This document shows, in pieces, positions 32,336-41,191 of a stretch of 59,687 nucleotides of DNA. Each line of letters opens with the position of its first letter. Within the stretch, counting starts at the first letter, position 1. Source of the stretch: a virus. The notes beneath the pieces are model-generated. The model made no database searches. It saw nothing but the letters and a program-made list of their open reading frames with translations, and was not told where the DNA came from. The stretch is taken from positions 1-59,687 of the IMG/VR virus record IMGVR_UViG_3300033153_007620, one strand, 5' to 3'. Position numbers and translations under genes: made by a program.

Positions 32336-33175
32336 ATGGCAATCGACAATTTTAAACCGACCATTTGGTCAGATCTTATTTTTATGGAGTATGATAAATC
32401 TCTTGTATTTGCTCCTCTTATGAATCGTGATTATGAAGGCGAAATTCAGGGTGGTGGAGATAAAGTAAAAATCAATGAGATCGGAGATGTGACAACTAAT
32501 ACTTATTCTGGTACTGTTAACTATGAAGATCCCAAAGATGCTTCTAAATTTCTTCTTATAGACCAGCAGAAATATGCTGCTGTAACTGTAGAAGATATTG
32601 ATCAGGCACAGGCAAAACCTAAAGTTATGGGAAAAATTGCAAATAGAATCGGATTTTCTCTTGCAGAAGATATGGATACCTATCTTGCAACTCTAGCTGA
32701 TGAAGCTGGACTTACGACTGATTTAGGTACCACAGGTACTCCTCTTTCTGTAACATCAGGGACAGTAACTAATGTTCTTTCTCAGGTTGCACAACAGATG
32801 GATGAAGCAAATAACCCACAGGGTGGCAGAATAGCTGTCGTTCCTCCTTGGTTTGGGCAGAAACTTACTTTGGCAAAAATCACAAAAGACACCAATAACA
32901 GTGAAACACTGACTACTGGTTATATTGGGACTTATTATGGCTTTGACATTTACCAGAGTAATAACATTTCTCATAGTGGGACAACTTGGTATAAACCTAT
33001 GTTCTTCCTTAGAAATGATTCTATTGCATTTGCTGAACAGCTTATGAAAACAGAAGCCATGAGATCTGAAACTGCTTTTGCAGATAGACTTAGAAGCTTG
33101 GCTGTATATGGAGCCAAAGTAACAAGACCTAATTCTCTTGCAGTTGTAGTATGTGCTGCTGGAGCAGAATCTTAA
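32336..33175 (+). CDS. Major capsid protein (P22 coat-like, HK97 fold)
   Basis: 279 aa, SD AAGGAGG, the best in the region. N-terminal 'MAIDNFKPTIWSDLIFMEYDKSLVFAPLMNRDYEGEIQ' split across two helices is typical of the P22-type coat family, as are 'GDKVKINEIGDVTTNTYSG' and 'LLIDQQKYAAVTVEDIDQAQA'. The C-terminal 'RSETAFADRLRSLAVYGAKV' matches the last strand and helix of the A-domain. Directly follows the scaffold. Confidence 0.88.
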   Translation: MAIDNFKPTIWSDLIFMEYDKSLVFAPLMNRDYEGEIQGGGDKVKINEIGDVTTNTYSGTVNYEDPKDASKFLLIDQQKYAAVTVEDIDQAQAKPKVMGKIANRIGFSLAEDMDTYLATLADEAGLTTDLGTTGTPLSVTSGTVTNVLSQVAQQMDEANNPQGGRIAVVPPWFGQKLTLAKITKDTNNSETLTTGYIGTYYGFDIYQSNNISHSGTTWYKPMFFLRNDSIAFAEQLMKTEAMRSETAFADRLRSLAVYGAKVTRPNSLAVVVCAAGAES

Positions 33176-33190
33176 TAAAAGGATTTATTA

Positions 33191-33412
33191 ATGGCAAAAG
33201 CTAAGAAAGAATCTACAGCAGAAAATAAACCTGCTGTAGAGGTTAAAGAAAAGAAGATTGAACCAAAAGTGGAGAAAGTTATTAAACCAGAAGTTCAGGA
33301 AAAGGTGGAAGAGCCTAAACTTAAAAAAGAAAAGTCTCCTTGTGATGACTGTTCTATAGTATTTGATAGTGCTCCTTGTAAAAGTTGTGTTATCTACAAA
33401 CGAAAAAAATAA
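33191..33412 (+). CDS. 73-aa Lys/Glu-rich protein with a Cys cluster
   Basis: SD AAAGGAT. Residues 1-45 are almost only Lys, Glu, Val and Pro. The C-terminus has C-x2-C ... C-x2-C (CDDC ... CKSC) that could bind zinc. Placed between coat and a putative decoration protein. Role unknown. Confidence 0.55.
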   Translation: MAKAKKESTAENKPAVEVKEKKIEPKVEKVIKPEVQEKVEEPKLKKEKSPCDDCSIVFDSAPCKSCVIYKRKK

Positions 33413-33426
33413 ATGGAGGTCTTTAA

Positions 33427-33789
33427 ATGGCTAGAAGTGCAGTAACCGTTGTAGATGTATTAAAATACAATACAGCGTATGATATTACCCCCGATGCAAT
33501 CGATCTTGCAAATGATCACGAAATTGATATTTCCAATATCAAAGATGATCTTTTCATGGTTATGATTGAAAATACCAGTACTGAGGTAGGTACAGCAACA
33601 TTTATTGCTAGTCCTTTTAATTCTGAAAGTGGACAGGGCGATCTTGAAGTTGCTATTGGTAATAGTGAGATTAAAGTCATTACTCTTGAATCTGCAAGAT
33701 TTAAAGGTTCTGATGGATTACTACTGATTGACATGGCATCTGCAGCGTCTTTAACTGGTAGAATTTTCGCATCTGAACTACCTAAGTAA
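33427..33789 (+). CDS. Putative capsid decoration protein
   Basis: 120 aa, SD GGAGG. Compact beta-rich protein ('LFMVMIENTSTEVGTATFIA', 'SEIKVITLESARFKGSDGLLLIDM', 'LTGRIFASELPK') without Cys. Size, fold class and position two genes after coat match small head-decoration or cement proteins of many siphoviruses. I see no signature that proves it. Confidence 0.55.
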   Translation: MARSAVTVVDVLKYNTAYDITPDAIDLANDHEIDISNIKDDLFMVMIENTSTEVGTATFIASPFNSESGQGDLEVAIGNSEIKVITLESARFKGSDGLLLIDMASAASLTGRIFASELPK

Positions 33790-33799
33790 AGGAATAAAA

Positions 33800-34405
33800 A
33801 TGGATAAAAGTGTAGTCATTCTTGGAACTGGCATGACACTTTCTAAATTTGATAAAAGCGAACACAACAGCTCTGAAATATGGGCTGTTGGTTCTGCTTT
33901 TGAATTATTAAAGAATAAGGACATTAGTATTAATAAATATTTCTGTCTGCATAAGAATGAAAAATTAGACTACGGAGATATCATCGACCAAAATAATTAC
34001 CCATTACAATCGATTATTTCAAAATTCAATAGTAGGTTCTTTACAAACTCCATATCTTATATGATAGCATTTGCATTATATAATGATTTCAAAAAGATAT
34101 CATTATATGGCGTAGATATGGATTCTGAAAGTGAATACGCATTTGAGCGTTCTAGTGTAATGTATTGGGTAGGATTTGCAAAAGGATTGTCTACAGAAGT
34201 TTCAATAGCCTCTGATATTGACAATCCTATTTTTTTATATGGATTTGAGGATTATAGTATCTTATTGAAGAGACTTAAAGATAGAATGGATTATTCTTTA
34301 GAAATGGCAAAAGCCTATAAAGAAATTAAAGATGAAAAAAGAGCCGATCAATTTTTAGGTCAATACAACAACAATAAATATTGGCTTAGAGAATTGAGGG
34401 GGTAA
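33800..34405 (+). CDS. Rossmann-like protein in the head cluster
   Basis: 201 aa, SD AAAGGA. The N-terminus 'KSVVILGTGMTLSKFD' is a beta-strand/Gly-loop/helix typical of a Rossmann-type nucleotide or sugar-nucleotide site. 'ISLYGVDMDSESEYAFERSSVMYWVGFAKGLS' resembles a conserved segment in uncharacterised phage proteins (YG-x-DM ... EY ... R ... YW-x-G-x-A). A metabolic fold among virion genes is unusual. It could be a glycosyltransferase-like enzyme or a structural relic. Function not assigned. Confidence 0.5.
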   Translation: MDKSVVILGTGMTLSKFDKSEHNSSEIWAVGSAFELLKNKDISINKYFCLHKNEKLDYGDIIDQNNYPLQSIISKFNSRFFTNSISYMIAFALYNDFKKISLYGVDMDSESEYAFERSSVMYWVGFAKGLSTEVSIASDIDNPIFLYGFEDYSILLKRLKDRMDYSLEMAKAYKEIKDEKRADQFLGQYNNNKYWLRELRG

Positions 34406-34406
34406 T

Positions 34407-35192
34407 ATGGCAGAAACAAATAAAACTACAAATAATATTAATAAACTATTAAATTTATTGCTTGGAACACCAAGTGCTTCTACATCATATATAAATAAAT
34501 TTGGAGAACAAGTAGATGTAGATACTGCTGATACGGCAGGAGCATTAACACAAGTTATATGGCCTATAAAAAGAACAGTGCAGGATTACCCATTTATTGA
34601 TTCCCCCATAGCTTTGACTATACAGTCAGATAGTGCTAATGATACAGAATTAGGGACAGGAGCAAGGACAGTAGAGGTATTTTACCATGATCTTAATGGG
34701 GAATCTCAAATGGTCATTTTGACTTTGTTAGGAGCCACACCTATGCCATTGCCAACAAATTCTTATGGTGTATTTCGTATAAAAGTAAAAACATCAGGGA
34801 CATCAGAAACAAATGAAGGTACCATTACTGTTGTCAATGGTGGCACCACATATGCATTGGTATTAGTAGGAGAAGGGCAAACACAAATGGCTGTTCAGAG
34901 AGTACCAAATAACATAGTTTCTGCTACTGTGAAATATGCTAGAGTAACCTATGCCAGAACTGGAAATAACAACTTAGCTAGTTTACGATTAAAAGTGCGT
35001 ACAGCAAATGGCACAAAATTAACTAAACTAAATGTCAATCTTGTATCAACTGGTTTGACTGATTTTGAAAGAGTTTATGAAATTGGTGGAATTACGTTAG
35101 AAGCAGGGGATTGGGTATACTGGGAATGCACAAGCGTTTCTGCAAATGATACTCCCATAGCAGGATATTTTGATATTATAGAAAATGTATAG
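34407..35192 (+). CDS. Beta-rich putative virion protein
   Basis: 261 aa, SD GAGGGGG, one base after the preceding stop. Begins MAETNKTTNNINKLLNLLLG, very close to the start of the next protein (MSETYKTTNNIETLTTAL). The body is a string of strands (ARTVEVFYHDLNGESQMVILTL; VSATVKYARVTYAR) as in fibre or decoration proteins. The shared N-terminal peptide suggests both dock to the same capsid site. No family recognised. Confidence 0.55.
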   Translation: MAETNKTTNNINKLLNLLLGTPSASTSYINKFGEQVDVDTADTAGALTQVIWPIKRTVQDYPFIDSPIALTIQSDSANDTELGTGARTVEVFYHDLNGESQMVILTLLGATPMPLPTNSYGVFRIKVKTSGTSETNEGTITVVNGGTTYALVLVGEGQTQMAVQRVPNNIVSATVKYARVTYARTGNNNLASLRLKVRTANGTKLTKLNVNLVSTGLTDFERVYEIGGITLEAGDWVYWECTSVSANDTPIAGYFDIIENV

Positions 35193-35201
35193 GGGGATGT
35201 T

Positions 35202-35519
35202 ATGTCAGAAACATATAAAACTACAAATAACATTGAAACACTAACAACAGCATTATCGTCCACCCAATATGCTTTACATAGTGTAATTACAGATTCCGAT
35301 TCTTTTCCTTATAGTACAATAGGAGATGAGATTATAGGAATTTCTATTTCAAATAATACATCTGCTGTTATTAGTATTGTTATTACAGATATAAATGATG
35401 CAGCTATAACTATTCCCATTTCTGGAAATAAGAATTTTGAATCTACAGTTACCGAGTTAAAAAGTATAAATACAAGTGCCACATCTAGTTTTAGTATAGC
35501 ATTGCTTGGGAGGATCTAA
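35202..35519 (+). CDS. 105-aa beta-rich putative virion protein
   Basis: SD AGGGGG. The N-terminal 14 residues parallel those of the previous gene (SETYKTTNNIETL versus AETNKTTNNINKL). The rest is a small beta domain (IIGISISNNTSAVISIVITD; KNFESTVTELKSINTSATSS). Looks like a partial duplicate of the upstream gene with a different body. Probable virion surface protein; not proven. Confidence 0.5.
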   Translation: MSETYKTTNNIETLTTALSSTQYALHSVITDSDSFPYSTIGDEIIGISISNNTSAVISIVITDINDAAITIPISGNKNFESTVTELKSINTSATSSFSIALLGRI

Positions 35520-35520
35520 T

Positions 35521-37536
35521 ATGGGGTATACAGGCAATGGTACCGATGTCGGAACAATGATAAGATCATCCTCAACAGGGTGGCTTTCAGGTGGAGATAT
35601 ATCTGTAAATAGTGGTGATAACACTTTAATAGATTTAACAGCATTAGTAGGTGTGAAAGTAGATTCAACAACCGTTCCCACAATACCTACTGAAATACCA
35701 ATAATTAAAGATGCAGTGGTGGGATACGATTTAACCACACATGCTCCTGCTGGAGAATTAATTGTAATTTTTTTATCAGTAGATGAAAACGGAGATATTA
35801 AAGAAGATCTTGATCCTCCAGATGCCATACGGCGTAGAGATAGGATAATAATTGGATTAGTTGCTAGAGATGATGCTGATGTGATTGTTGTCCCGGTAGA
35901 TACTGCGTCAAATTTTATTCACAATCCAGTATCACAATTGCAGGATTTTCTTGAAACATGGGGTGGATTTTCAATTTCAGGAAATAAAGTTTCTGCTTAT
36001 TCTAATGATTTACGAATTAAAAAGGAAGCAGGATATTATTTTAAGAATGGTTCAAATGTTAAAAATAATCCAAAAAATCCACATGTAGTACCAGCAGATG
36101 TGAGAGATCCGATATCTTTATTTAACTACAAATTATCTGATGGTACAGATATAACACTAACGGCTACTCAGATAGATCCTGATATATGGGATGATGGCAC
36201 AGATACACCTGCAACAGTACCTGATGGGAAGTTTACGGTACAATTAATAACACAATTCGCCGAAGGAGTTGTAGAAGTATTCCCCGGCACAAAAGTATAT
36301 CATTTGTTATCAGAAGCTAAAGCAGCCTTACCTGCAATAGATCCCGATGTACAAAAAGCTGCAGATTCAGTAGCATCAATAAATCTTGAATTTCTAATAG
36401 TTAAAAAAGGAGCTACAAACCTAAACGATGAAACACAGGCAGAATTTTTCAGCCTATCAAAACGTGGGGCATTGGGTGGAATTGGATTTCAAAATCTTAA
36501 CTCTTCTGGTTTAGTATTTGATCCGGGGTTAACCGATCACGGAGATGGTTCAGTGTCAGTAGGGGCTGGTATTGTGAATCTCTACCAAACAGCAGATTTT
36601 ACAGATGATTTGAAGCAGTTCTCAATTAATGAATTTCTAAGACAAACAGGAACACATACAGGAACAGATGATCAGGCAGTACTAACCGACTCCACAGCCG
36701 ATTTTCCTGATCTTGTAAATATGACTATCTATAACACAACAGATGGGAGTTCTGGTTTAATAACCGCAATTACAGCAACTACAATTACAGCAACATTATC
36801 TGGTGGTACAGATAATGATTGGGATACAAATGATGCTTATACAGTCAAATTAACTGATTTAGATACAAATTATATTGTGGCAGATTATAATGGTGGAACA
36901 CCTCATTTTAGAAATACTCTAAATGTATTGGAAATAAATGAAAGTAATGTAGTACCTGCATATACAATTTATAGAGATGGTAATGCATTGCATACATTAA
37001 CGTGGGGACAAGTTGGTACAGGATTAGTTAATAAGCTTCATGCCAGAGTAGTATTTACAGATCGATTTGGGCATCAAACAGGATTGGCTTTAGGAGAAAC
37101 AGGAACACGAACTATTACAACCACATCTGGAATAGTTTGGGTTGGTGGCACAAAGACCAGTGTACTCGGTGCGAACTCAAGCACAGATATTACAGAATTC
37201 TGGTATAATGTTTCAGGGGTTTATACTAAATCTCTTGTTACTACATATAATAATACCAACTATGATGATGGTACAGATTTACAAGATTTACTGCCCAATA
37301 GATTTGCAGTGAATTTCGTTTATCAGGGAATAGAAACTGATGATGAGCATTTATATTACGTACTAGGTGGCGATGATTTTACAATAACAGAAGCAGTAGC
37401 ATCACAACCACCGGAAATTTTACCAGAAGTAATTAGAAGCCATGCAATGTTGGTAGGAAGAATTATAGTAGAAAACGGAGTTGATTTATCTGAGCAAATT
37501 AATCCCCCACTGGCATACAAAACAAAACAATTTTAA
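35521..37536 (+). CDS. 671-aa putative head fibre / structural protein
   Basis: ATG at 35521 behind GGGAGG, overlapping the end of the previous gene closely. Long, Thr/Asp/Gly-rich, beta-dominated. N-terminal 'NGTDVGTMIRSSSTGWLSGGDISVNSGDN', middle 'LETWGGFSISGNKVSAYSNDLRIKKEAGYYFKNG', and an Ig-like stretch near residues 470-560. No catalytic motif. Its location between coat-associated and lysis-like genes, and its length, suggest a capsid-attached fibre or a baseplate-type protein expressed with the head. Assignment is tentative. Confidence 0.5.
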   Translation: MGYTGNGTDVGTMIRSSSTGWLSGGDISVNSGDNTLIDLTALVGVKVDSTTVPTIPTEIPIIKDAVVGYDLTTHAPAGELIVIFLSVDENGDIKEDLDPPDAIRRRDRIIIGLVARDDADVIVVPVDTASNFIHNPVSQLQDFLETWGGFSISGNKVSAYSNDLRIKKEAGYYFKNGSNVKNNPKNPHVVPADVRDPISLFNYKLSDGTDITLTATQIDPDIWDDGTDTPATVPDGKFTVQLITQFAEGVVEVFPGTKVYHLLSEAKAALPAIDPDVQKAADSVASINLEFLIVKKGATNLNDETQAEFFSLSKRGALGGIGFQNLNSSGLVFDPGLTDHGDGSVSVGAGIVNLYQTADFTDDLKQFSINEFLRQTGTHTGTDDQAVLTDSTADFPDLVNMTIYNTTDGSSGLITAITATTITATLSGGTDNDWDTNDAYTVKLTDLDTNYIVADYNGGTPHFRNTLNVLEINESNVVPAYTIYRDGNALHTLTWGQVGTGLVNKLHARVVFTDRFGHQTGLALGETGTRTITTTSGIVWVGGTKTSVLGANSSTDITEFWYNVSGVYTKSLVTTYNNTNYDDGTDLQDLLPNRFAVNFVYQGIETDDEHLYYVLGGDDFTITEAVASQPPEILPEVIRSHAMLVGRIIVENGVDLSEQINPPLAYKTKQF

Positions 37537-37551
37537 ATATAGGAGTTATAA

Positions 37552-37758
37552 ATGGGTTATAAATGTATAAACTGTAATAGAATATTTGCAGTTAAGGGGC
37601 AACTATCAAATTGCAAATGTGGAAAAGGACTATTGAATTTTGAACAGGAAACTGTCAAAAAAGAAGTGGAAAAATTAGTATCTCAGGTGGATGCTGTTGC
37701 AAAAGCAAAGAAAAAAGAGAGTAAGAAAAAGCATGATATTGAAGAGAATGACATTTGA
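37552..37758 (+). CDS. 68-aa zinc-ribbon protein
   Basis: SD TAGGAG. N-terminal rubredoxin-like knuckle 'YKCINCNRIF ... NCKCGKGL' (C-x2-C ... C-x-C), followed by a charged Lys/Glu helix with 'KAKKKESKKKHD'. Small zinc-binding protein; role unknown. Confidence 0.55.
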   Translation: MGYKCINCNRIFAVKGQLSNCKCGKGLLNFEQETVKKEVEKLVSQVDAVAKAKKKESKKKHDIEENDI

Positions 37759-37777
37759 GATATAAAAGGAATGATAT

Positions 37778-37975
37778 ATGCCAATTTTTAGTATACATTT
37801 AACTGAAAAGTTAGATAAGAAAGAAACAGAAGAAATGTATAATGCTGTTGCAAAAGTAATAGCATTACACCAGAACTGCCCTACTTCAGCAGTAAGTGGA
37901 TTTATTGTCCCATTGGAATTATCCAATATAGGACAGGGAAATAAAACATGGCGGGAGATTTTAGATGAAACATAA
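37778..37975 (+). CDS. Tautomerase-superfamily-like small protein
   Basis: 65 aa, SD AAAGGA. After Met removal Pro would be the N-terminus. The layout 'PIFSIHLTEKLDKKETEEMYNAVAKVIALHQNCPTS' with 'AVSGFIVPLELSNIGQGNKTW' follows that of 4-oxalocrotonate tautomerase (about 62 aa; PIxxI, long helix, xAPxxxVxVxI, N-x-G-x-GG). Pro-1 is kept, but the catalytic Arg residues of bacterial 4-OT are not visible at their expected places. Enzymatic function is therefore uncertain; a structural trimer/hexamer module is possible. It overlaps the next gene by 11 nt. Confidence 0.45.
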   Translation: MPIFSIHLTEKLDKKETEEMYNAVAKVIALHQNCPTSAVSGFIVPLELSNIGQGNKTWREILDET

Positions 37976-38996
37976 AATTCAAAGAAAATATGCGATACCC
38001 ATTGCTGGGCTAGTTTTAATATCTGTTGCTATAGCATTCACTTTTTTAAGTTCCTTTCAGATGCGAGTATTCGATAATCAGGTTATTAAATCTGGAATAG
38101 AAAAGAATATGGAGATAGAGTATGTCAGAGCAGCACAATTTCAATTAATCTCAGCAGAATTGGACCATGCTCTTGATGGTGCCGGTATTCTTGGACGTAT
38201 TCAAATTGCTAAAATTGAAAAAGAGATTTTAGCATTAGACAACTTAGCTTTTCATCTTGAAACTTTTAATAATGATGGAAATAAGATTGCCAAAATATTA
38301 GATAAATACACAAGGGGGATTTTTTATGGGAAACCCTCAGATGCTAATGATCCCTTTATAATGATAGTAAATATAAATAAAGAAGCTATTATTGCAACAG
38401 ACACATCTGAGAATTGTGCAGTTTTCAATGAAGATGGAACACCACAAAGAACCCGTACTTTAGATGAAGAGTATCCTATGCATGCAAATGTTCTTCTTGC
38501 GGAAACAGCTTTTCCTAGAATTGTAATGAATGATGCATGGACGTTAAAAACACCTATATTTTTTCAATTCTTAGGGGATACTCCTTTACTTTTAGAATCT
38601 TTTGATCTTGAGGGACTACGAACAAACTTCCTGTTGAATGAAGGACGTTGGGATATCACTTTTAAAAATTTGGAATTTCTTGTACCAACTTACTTGCATG
38701 GAGATAAAGATGTTTTAGGAGTTCAAAGGGTCACAAATAGAGGATATTTAAATGATGATATAAAAATTATTATCTATGTTGTAGCTTTTAAATTCTTTGA
38801 TTATATTGAAGAAGATCCACGGATAATTGAATACTTAGCGAAATATGATTTCAGAGTTACAGAGATTGAAAATTATCATATTGCCGAAGTTGAACTATTA
38901 GAAGCTAATATAATTACTTATAAGCTTGCAAGTGTATTGCTGAATTTTATTATTGGACTAGCTATGCTATCACTCTATGTAATCTTAAAGGAGTGA
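37965..38996 (+). CDS. Two-helix membrane protein with a large central domain
   Basis: 343 aa. Residues 10-30 (AIPIAGLVLISVAIAFTFLSS) and 322-340 (VLLNFIIGLAMLSLYVIL) are transmembrane helices with basic residues at the N-terminal cytoplasmic side. The roughly 290 residues between them should lie outside the inner membrane. They are alpha then beta, with PAS/Cache-like character ('PFIMIVNINKEAIIATDTSENCAVFNEDGT'). Such topology is typical of sensors and is uncommon in phages. It precedes a holin-like gene by 4 nt, so it may act in lysis control or superinfection exclusion. Inference only. Confidence 0.55.
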   Translation: MKHKIQRKYAIPIAGLVLISVAIAFTFLSSFQMRVFDNQVIKSGIEKNMEIEYVRAAQFQLISAELDHALDGAGILGRIQIAKIEKEILALDNLAFHLETFNNDGNKIAKILDKYTRGIFYGKPSDANDPFIMIVNINKEAIIATDTSENCAVFNEDGTPQRTRTLDEEYPMHANVLLAETAFPRIVMNDAWTLKTPIFFQFLGDTPLLLESFDLEGLRTNFLLNEGRWDITFKNLEFLVPTYLHGDKDVLGVQRVTNRGYLNDDIKIIIYVVAFKFFDYIEEDPRIIEYLAKYDFRVTEIENYHIAEVELLEANIITYKLASVLLNFIIGLAMLSLYVILKE

Positions 38997-39000
38997 TGAT

Positions 39001-39336
39001 ATGTGGTATGATATAGCACAGACTTTTGTGCTGGCGTTTTTTGGTACGGTGGCTAGATTTTTGATGCACCGCAAATTATTTACTGGGGATTTAGTAGCCT
39101 TCCCCATTTTGATAACATTATTAATGCTTTTATTTTCTACAAAATTAGAAGGTTTTAATAGAGAAACAATGTGGGGTATTTCTGGAATTGCTGGATTTAC
39201 ACTTCCAACTTTTAAAAATTGGTTGGGTAATACAACTATAGCAAAATTGATTCATGCATATTTCACCGGAGCTAAAAGTGGAGCAGATAGTATGCTTGAA
39301 AAACTTGGTGAAGAATTAGAAAAGAATGAGGATTAA
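39001..39336 (+). CDS. Holin-like protein
   Basis: 111 aa, SD GGAG. Three hydrophobic segments (about residues 5-21, 29-47, 57-72: 'TFVLAFFGTVARFLM', 'LVAFPILITLLMLLFS', 'MWGISGIAGFTLPTF') and a charged C-terminal tail (EKLGEELEKNED) are holin traits. Size fits. No endolysin gene is recognised in the window, so the lysis assignment rests on topology and on its pairing with the previous membrane protein. Confidence 0.55.
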   Translation: MWYDIAQTFVLAFFGTVARFLMHRKLFTGDLVAFPILITLLMLLFSTKLEGFNRETMWGISGIAGFTLPTFKNWLGNTTIAKLIHAYFTGAKSGADSMLEKLGEELEKNED

Positions 39337-39339
39337 TAC

Positions 39340-39455
39340 TTGACAGATTTAGTATTCCATGCTATAATGATAGTATGAGTAAATAAAAATAACTTTCTTT
39401 CTCTCGATCGAGACTGGTAGTTATAAAAATTATCAGGAGAGAAAGGAAGATTATT
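39340..39455 (+). promoter_or_regulatory. Promoter and SD-sequestering leader, copy 3
   Basis: TTGACA (39340-39345), 17 bp, TATAAT (39363-39368) with TGC before it. Leader stem: CTTTCTTTCTCTC (39393-39405) against GAGAGAAAGGAAG (39437-39449), 13 pairs with one G-U, burying the GGAGAG SD. Inner hairpin CTGGTA (39414-39419) / TATCAG (39431-39436) and a CTCGATCGAG palindrome as in copy 1. Confidence 0.8.
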
Positions 39456-40595
39456 ATGAAAAAAAGTGAATGTTTAATAACAGAAGAAGGAAGGGAATGC
39501 ACTTGTTGTGGTGTATTTAAAAAATGGGAAGGATACCATAAAGATAAAACTAGTTCAACTGGACATGGTACACAATGTAAAGTTTGTAAAAATAAAAAAG
39601 ATGCCAAACGAAGAAGATCTCAAGGAATGAATATAAGATCAGAATATGAAGTAGACGAGCACGGTAGAGAATGTACTTGTTGTGGAGAATATAAGTTATA
39701 TGCTGAATTTTATAAAGATAAAAATGGCATTAATAGCTATGACAGTAGATGTAAACTATGTACTAATACAATAAATACAGAAAAAAGAAGATTGGCAGGA
39801 ATGAAACCCCTATCTGAATCAAAGATTGATGATGATGGCAGAGAATGTTCTGAGTGTGGCATTTATAAATTATGGAAAGGTTTCAACAAACAGACAACAG
39901 GCATAAATGGACATAGTAATAATTGTAGAGTATGTGCAGCAAAAAGGCATTCAGAATGGTATAAAAAGAGTACAAAGAATAAAAAGAGTCGAAGGGATAT
40001 AGCACAGGAGAAATATTCAATAGATGAATATGGGCGCAAATGTACTGAATGTGGTGTGTATAAGTTCTGGGAAAATTTCTATGCTCAGAAAACTGGCATT
40101 CATGAGCATACTGCTAAATGTAAATCTAAAAAAACAAAAAGACACAAGAAATACCAAGAAGAACATAGAGAAGAGGCAAATAAACGTGATAGAGATAGAC
40201 GTAAAAATGACCCAGAATACCGATTAAAGGATATACTTCGTAGAAGATTACATGACGCTCTTACTTCTCAAAATGCTAAAAAATTTGACCATACAATGGA
40301 TCTCATAGGCTGTACTCCCAAGTTTCTTCTTAACCACCTGAACACAGTTGCTTCTAATGGATTGAAATTCGAAGATAAAGAAATTCAAGTAGATCATATT
40401 ATTCCGTGTGCAGCATTTAATTTACAAGACGAATTAGAGCAGCTTGTTTGTTTTAATTGGAGAAATTGCCAACTATTAACGGCAACAGATAATAGTTCTA
40501 AAAATGATAAATTGCCCATTAACGCCGAAGAATTACGTAATGAAATAAAAGAGGAAGTATTAAAAGAACGCCCACATTTAGCAAATACTGTATAA
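39456..40595 (+). CDS. HNH-type homing endonuclease with four zinc knuckles
   Basis: 379 aa. Four knuckles ('GRECTCCGxxKxWxxx', 'CKxC'; the last has lost its final Cys pair: 'AKCKSKKTKR') fill residues 10-225. The nuclease domain has 'TMDLIGCTPKFLLNHLN', 'ASNGLKFEDKEIQVDHIIPC', 'VCFNWRNCQLL', 'DN'. Closest relatives in the window are the genes at 29991 and 1806. It stands between the holin-like gene and the first neck gene, with its own promoter and masked SD. Confidence 0.9.
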   Translation: MKKSECLITEEGRECTCCGVFKKWEGYHKDKTSSTGHGTQCKVCKNKKDAKRRRSQGMNIRSEYEVDEHGRECTCCGEYKLYAEFYKDKNGINSYDSRCKLCTNTINTEKRRLAGMKPLSESKIDDDGRECSECGIYKLWKGFNKQTTGINGHSNNCRVCAAKRHSEWYKKSTKNKKSRRDIAQEKYSIDEYGRKCTECGVYKFWENFYAQKTGIHEHTAKCKSKKTKRHKKYQEEHREEANKRDRDRRKNDPEYRLKDILRRRLHDALTSQNAKKFDHTMDLIGCTPKFLLNHLNTVASNGLKFEDKEIQVDHIIPCAAFNLQDELEQLVCFNWRNCQLLTATDNSSKNDKLPINAEELRNEIKEEVLKERPHLANTV

Positions 40596-40628
40596 CTTAA
40601 TGGACAATAAATGTCCGAAGGAAAGGAA

Positions 40629-41177
40629 ATGACTATTACATTTGTTGTAGAAGATGGCACAGGATTAAGCGATGCCACTTCTTACTGTACTGTAGACGAG
40701 TTTAAACAATATTGGTTTAATAAAAATTATGACTATAACAATCTTACTGAAGATCAAATTAAACGTCTTTTAAATGATGTGACTGCCTATATTGATAATA
40801 GTTACAGAAATGGTTTCCCCGGAAAAAGGGATACCACTACACAAAGCTTGGAATGGGGACGAGAAGATGCTTATTATTTGGATGGATTTACTATTGATGA
40901 TGGAACTGTCCCTCCTGAAATAAAATCGGCAGTTAATGAAATGTCGTATCTTGTTACCCAAGGAAATGATCCAGAAGCTATTATTAGTAAGTCTGGTAAA
41001 ATATTAAAAGAGGCTTCTCAGGTAGATGTTATAAAGGAAAGTTTTACATATGAGGAAGGTTCTCCTATGTCACAGGATATTTATACATCAGTTGATAATA
41101 TTTTGAGTAGAATCACAGGAGGCGTCAAAGATGCCTACGTTATTAAAGTAATCAGGGTCGGAGGTGAATCCGCCTAA
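40629..41177 (+). CDS. Head-tail connector (DnaT-like / gp6-type adaptor)
   Basis: ATG at 40629 is chosen because AAGGAAAGG precedes it; an in-frame ATG at 40611 has no SD. 182 aa. 'SYCTVDEFKQYW', 'LTEDQIKRLLNDVTAYIDNSYRNGFPG', 'SLEWGREDAYYLDG' and 'VPPEIKSAVNEMSYL' match the phage 'putative DnaT-like' family. That family has the gp6/gp15 adaptor fold that binds below the portal. First of the neck genes. Confidence 0.75.
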   Translation: MTITFVVEDGTGLSDATSYCTVDEFKQYWFNKNYDYNNLTEDQIKRLLNDVTAYIDNSYRNGFPGKRDTTTQSLEWGREDAYYLDGFTIDDGTVPPEIKSAVNEMSYLVTQGNDPEAIISKSGKILKEASQVDVIKESFTYEEGSPMSQDIYTSVDNILSRITGGVKDAYVIKVIRVGGESA

Positions 41178-41191
41178 CAAGGGGAGAATAA

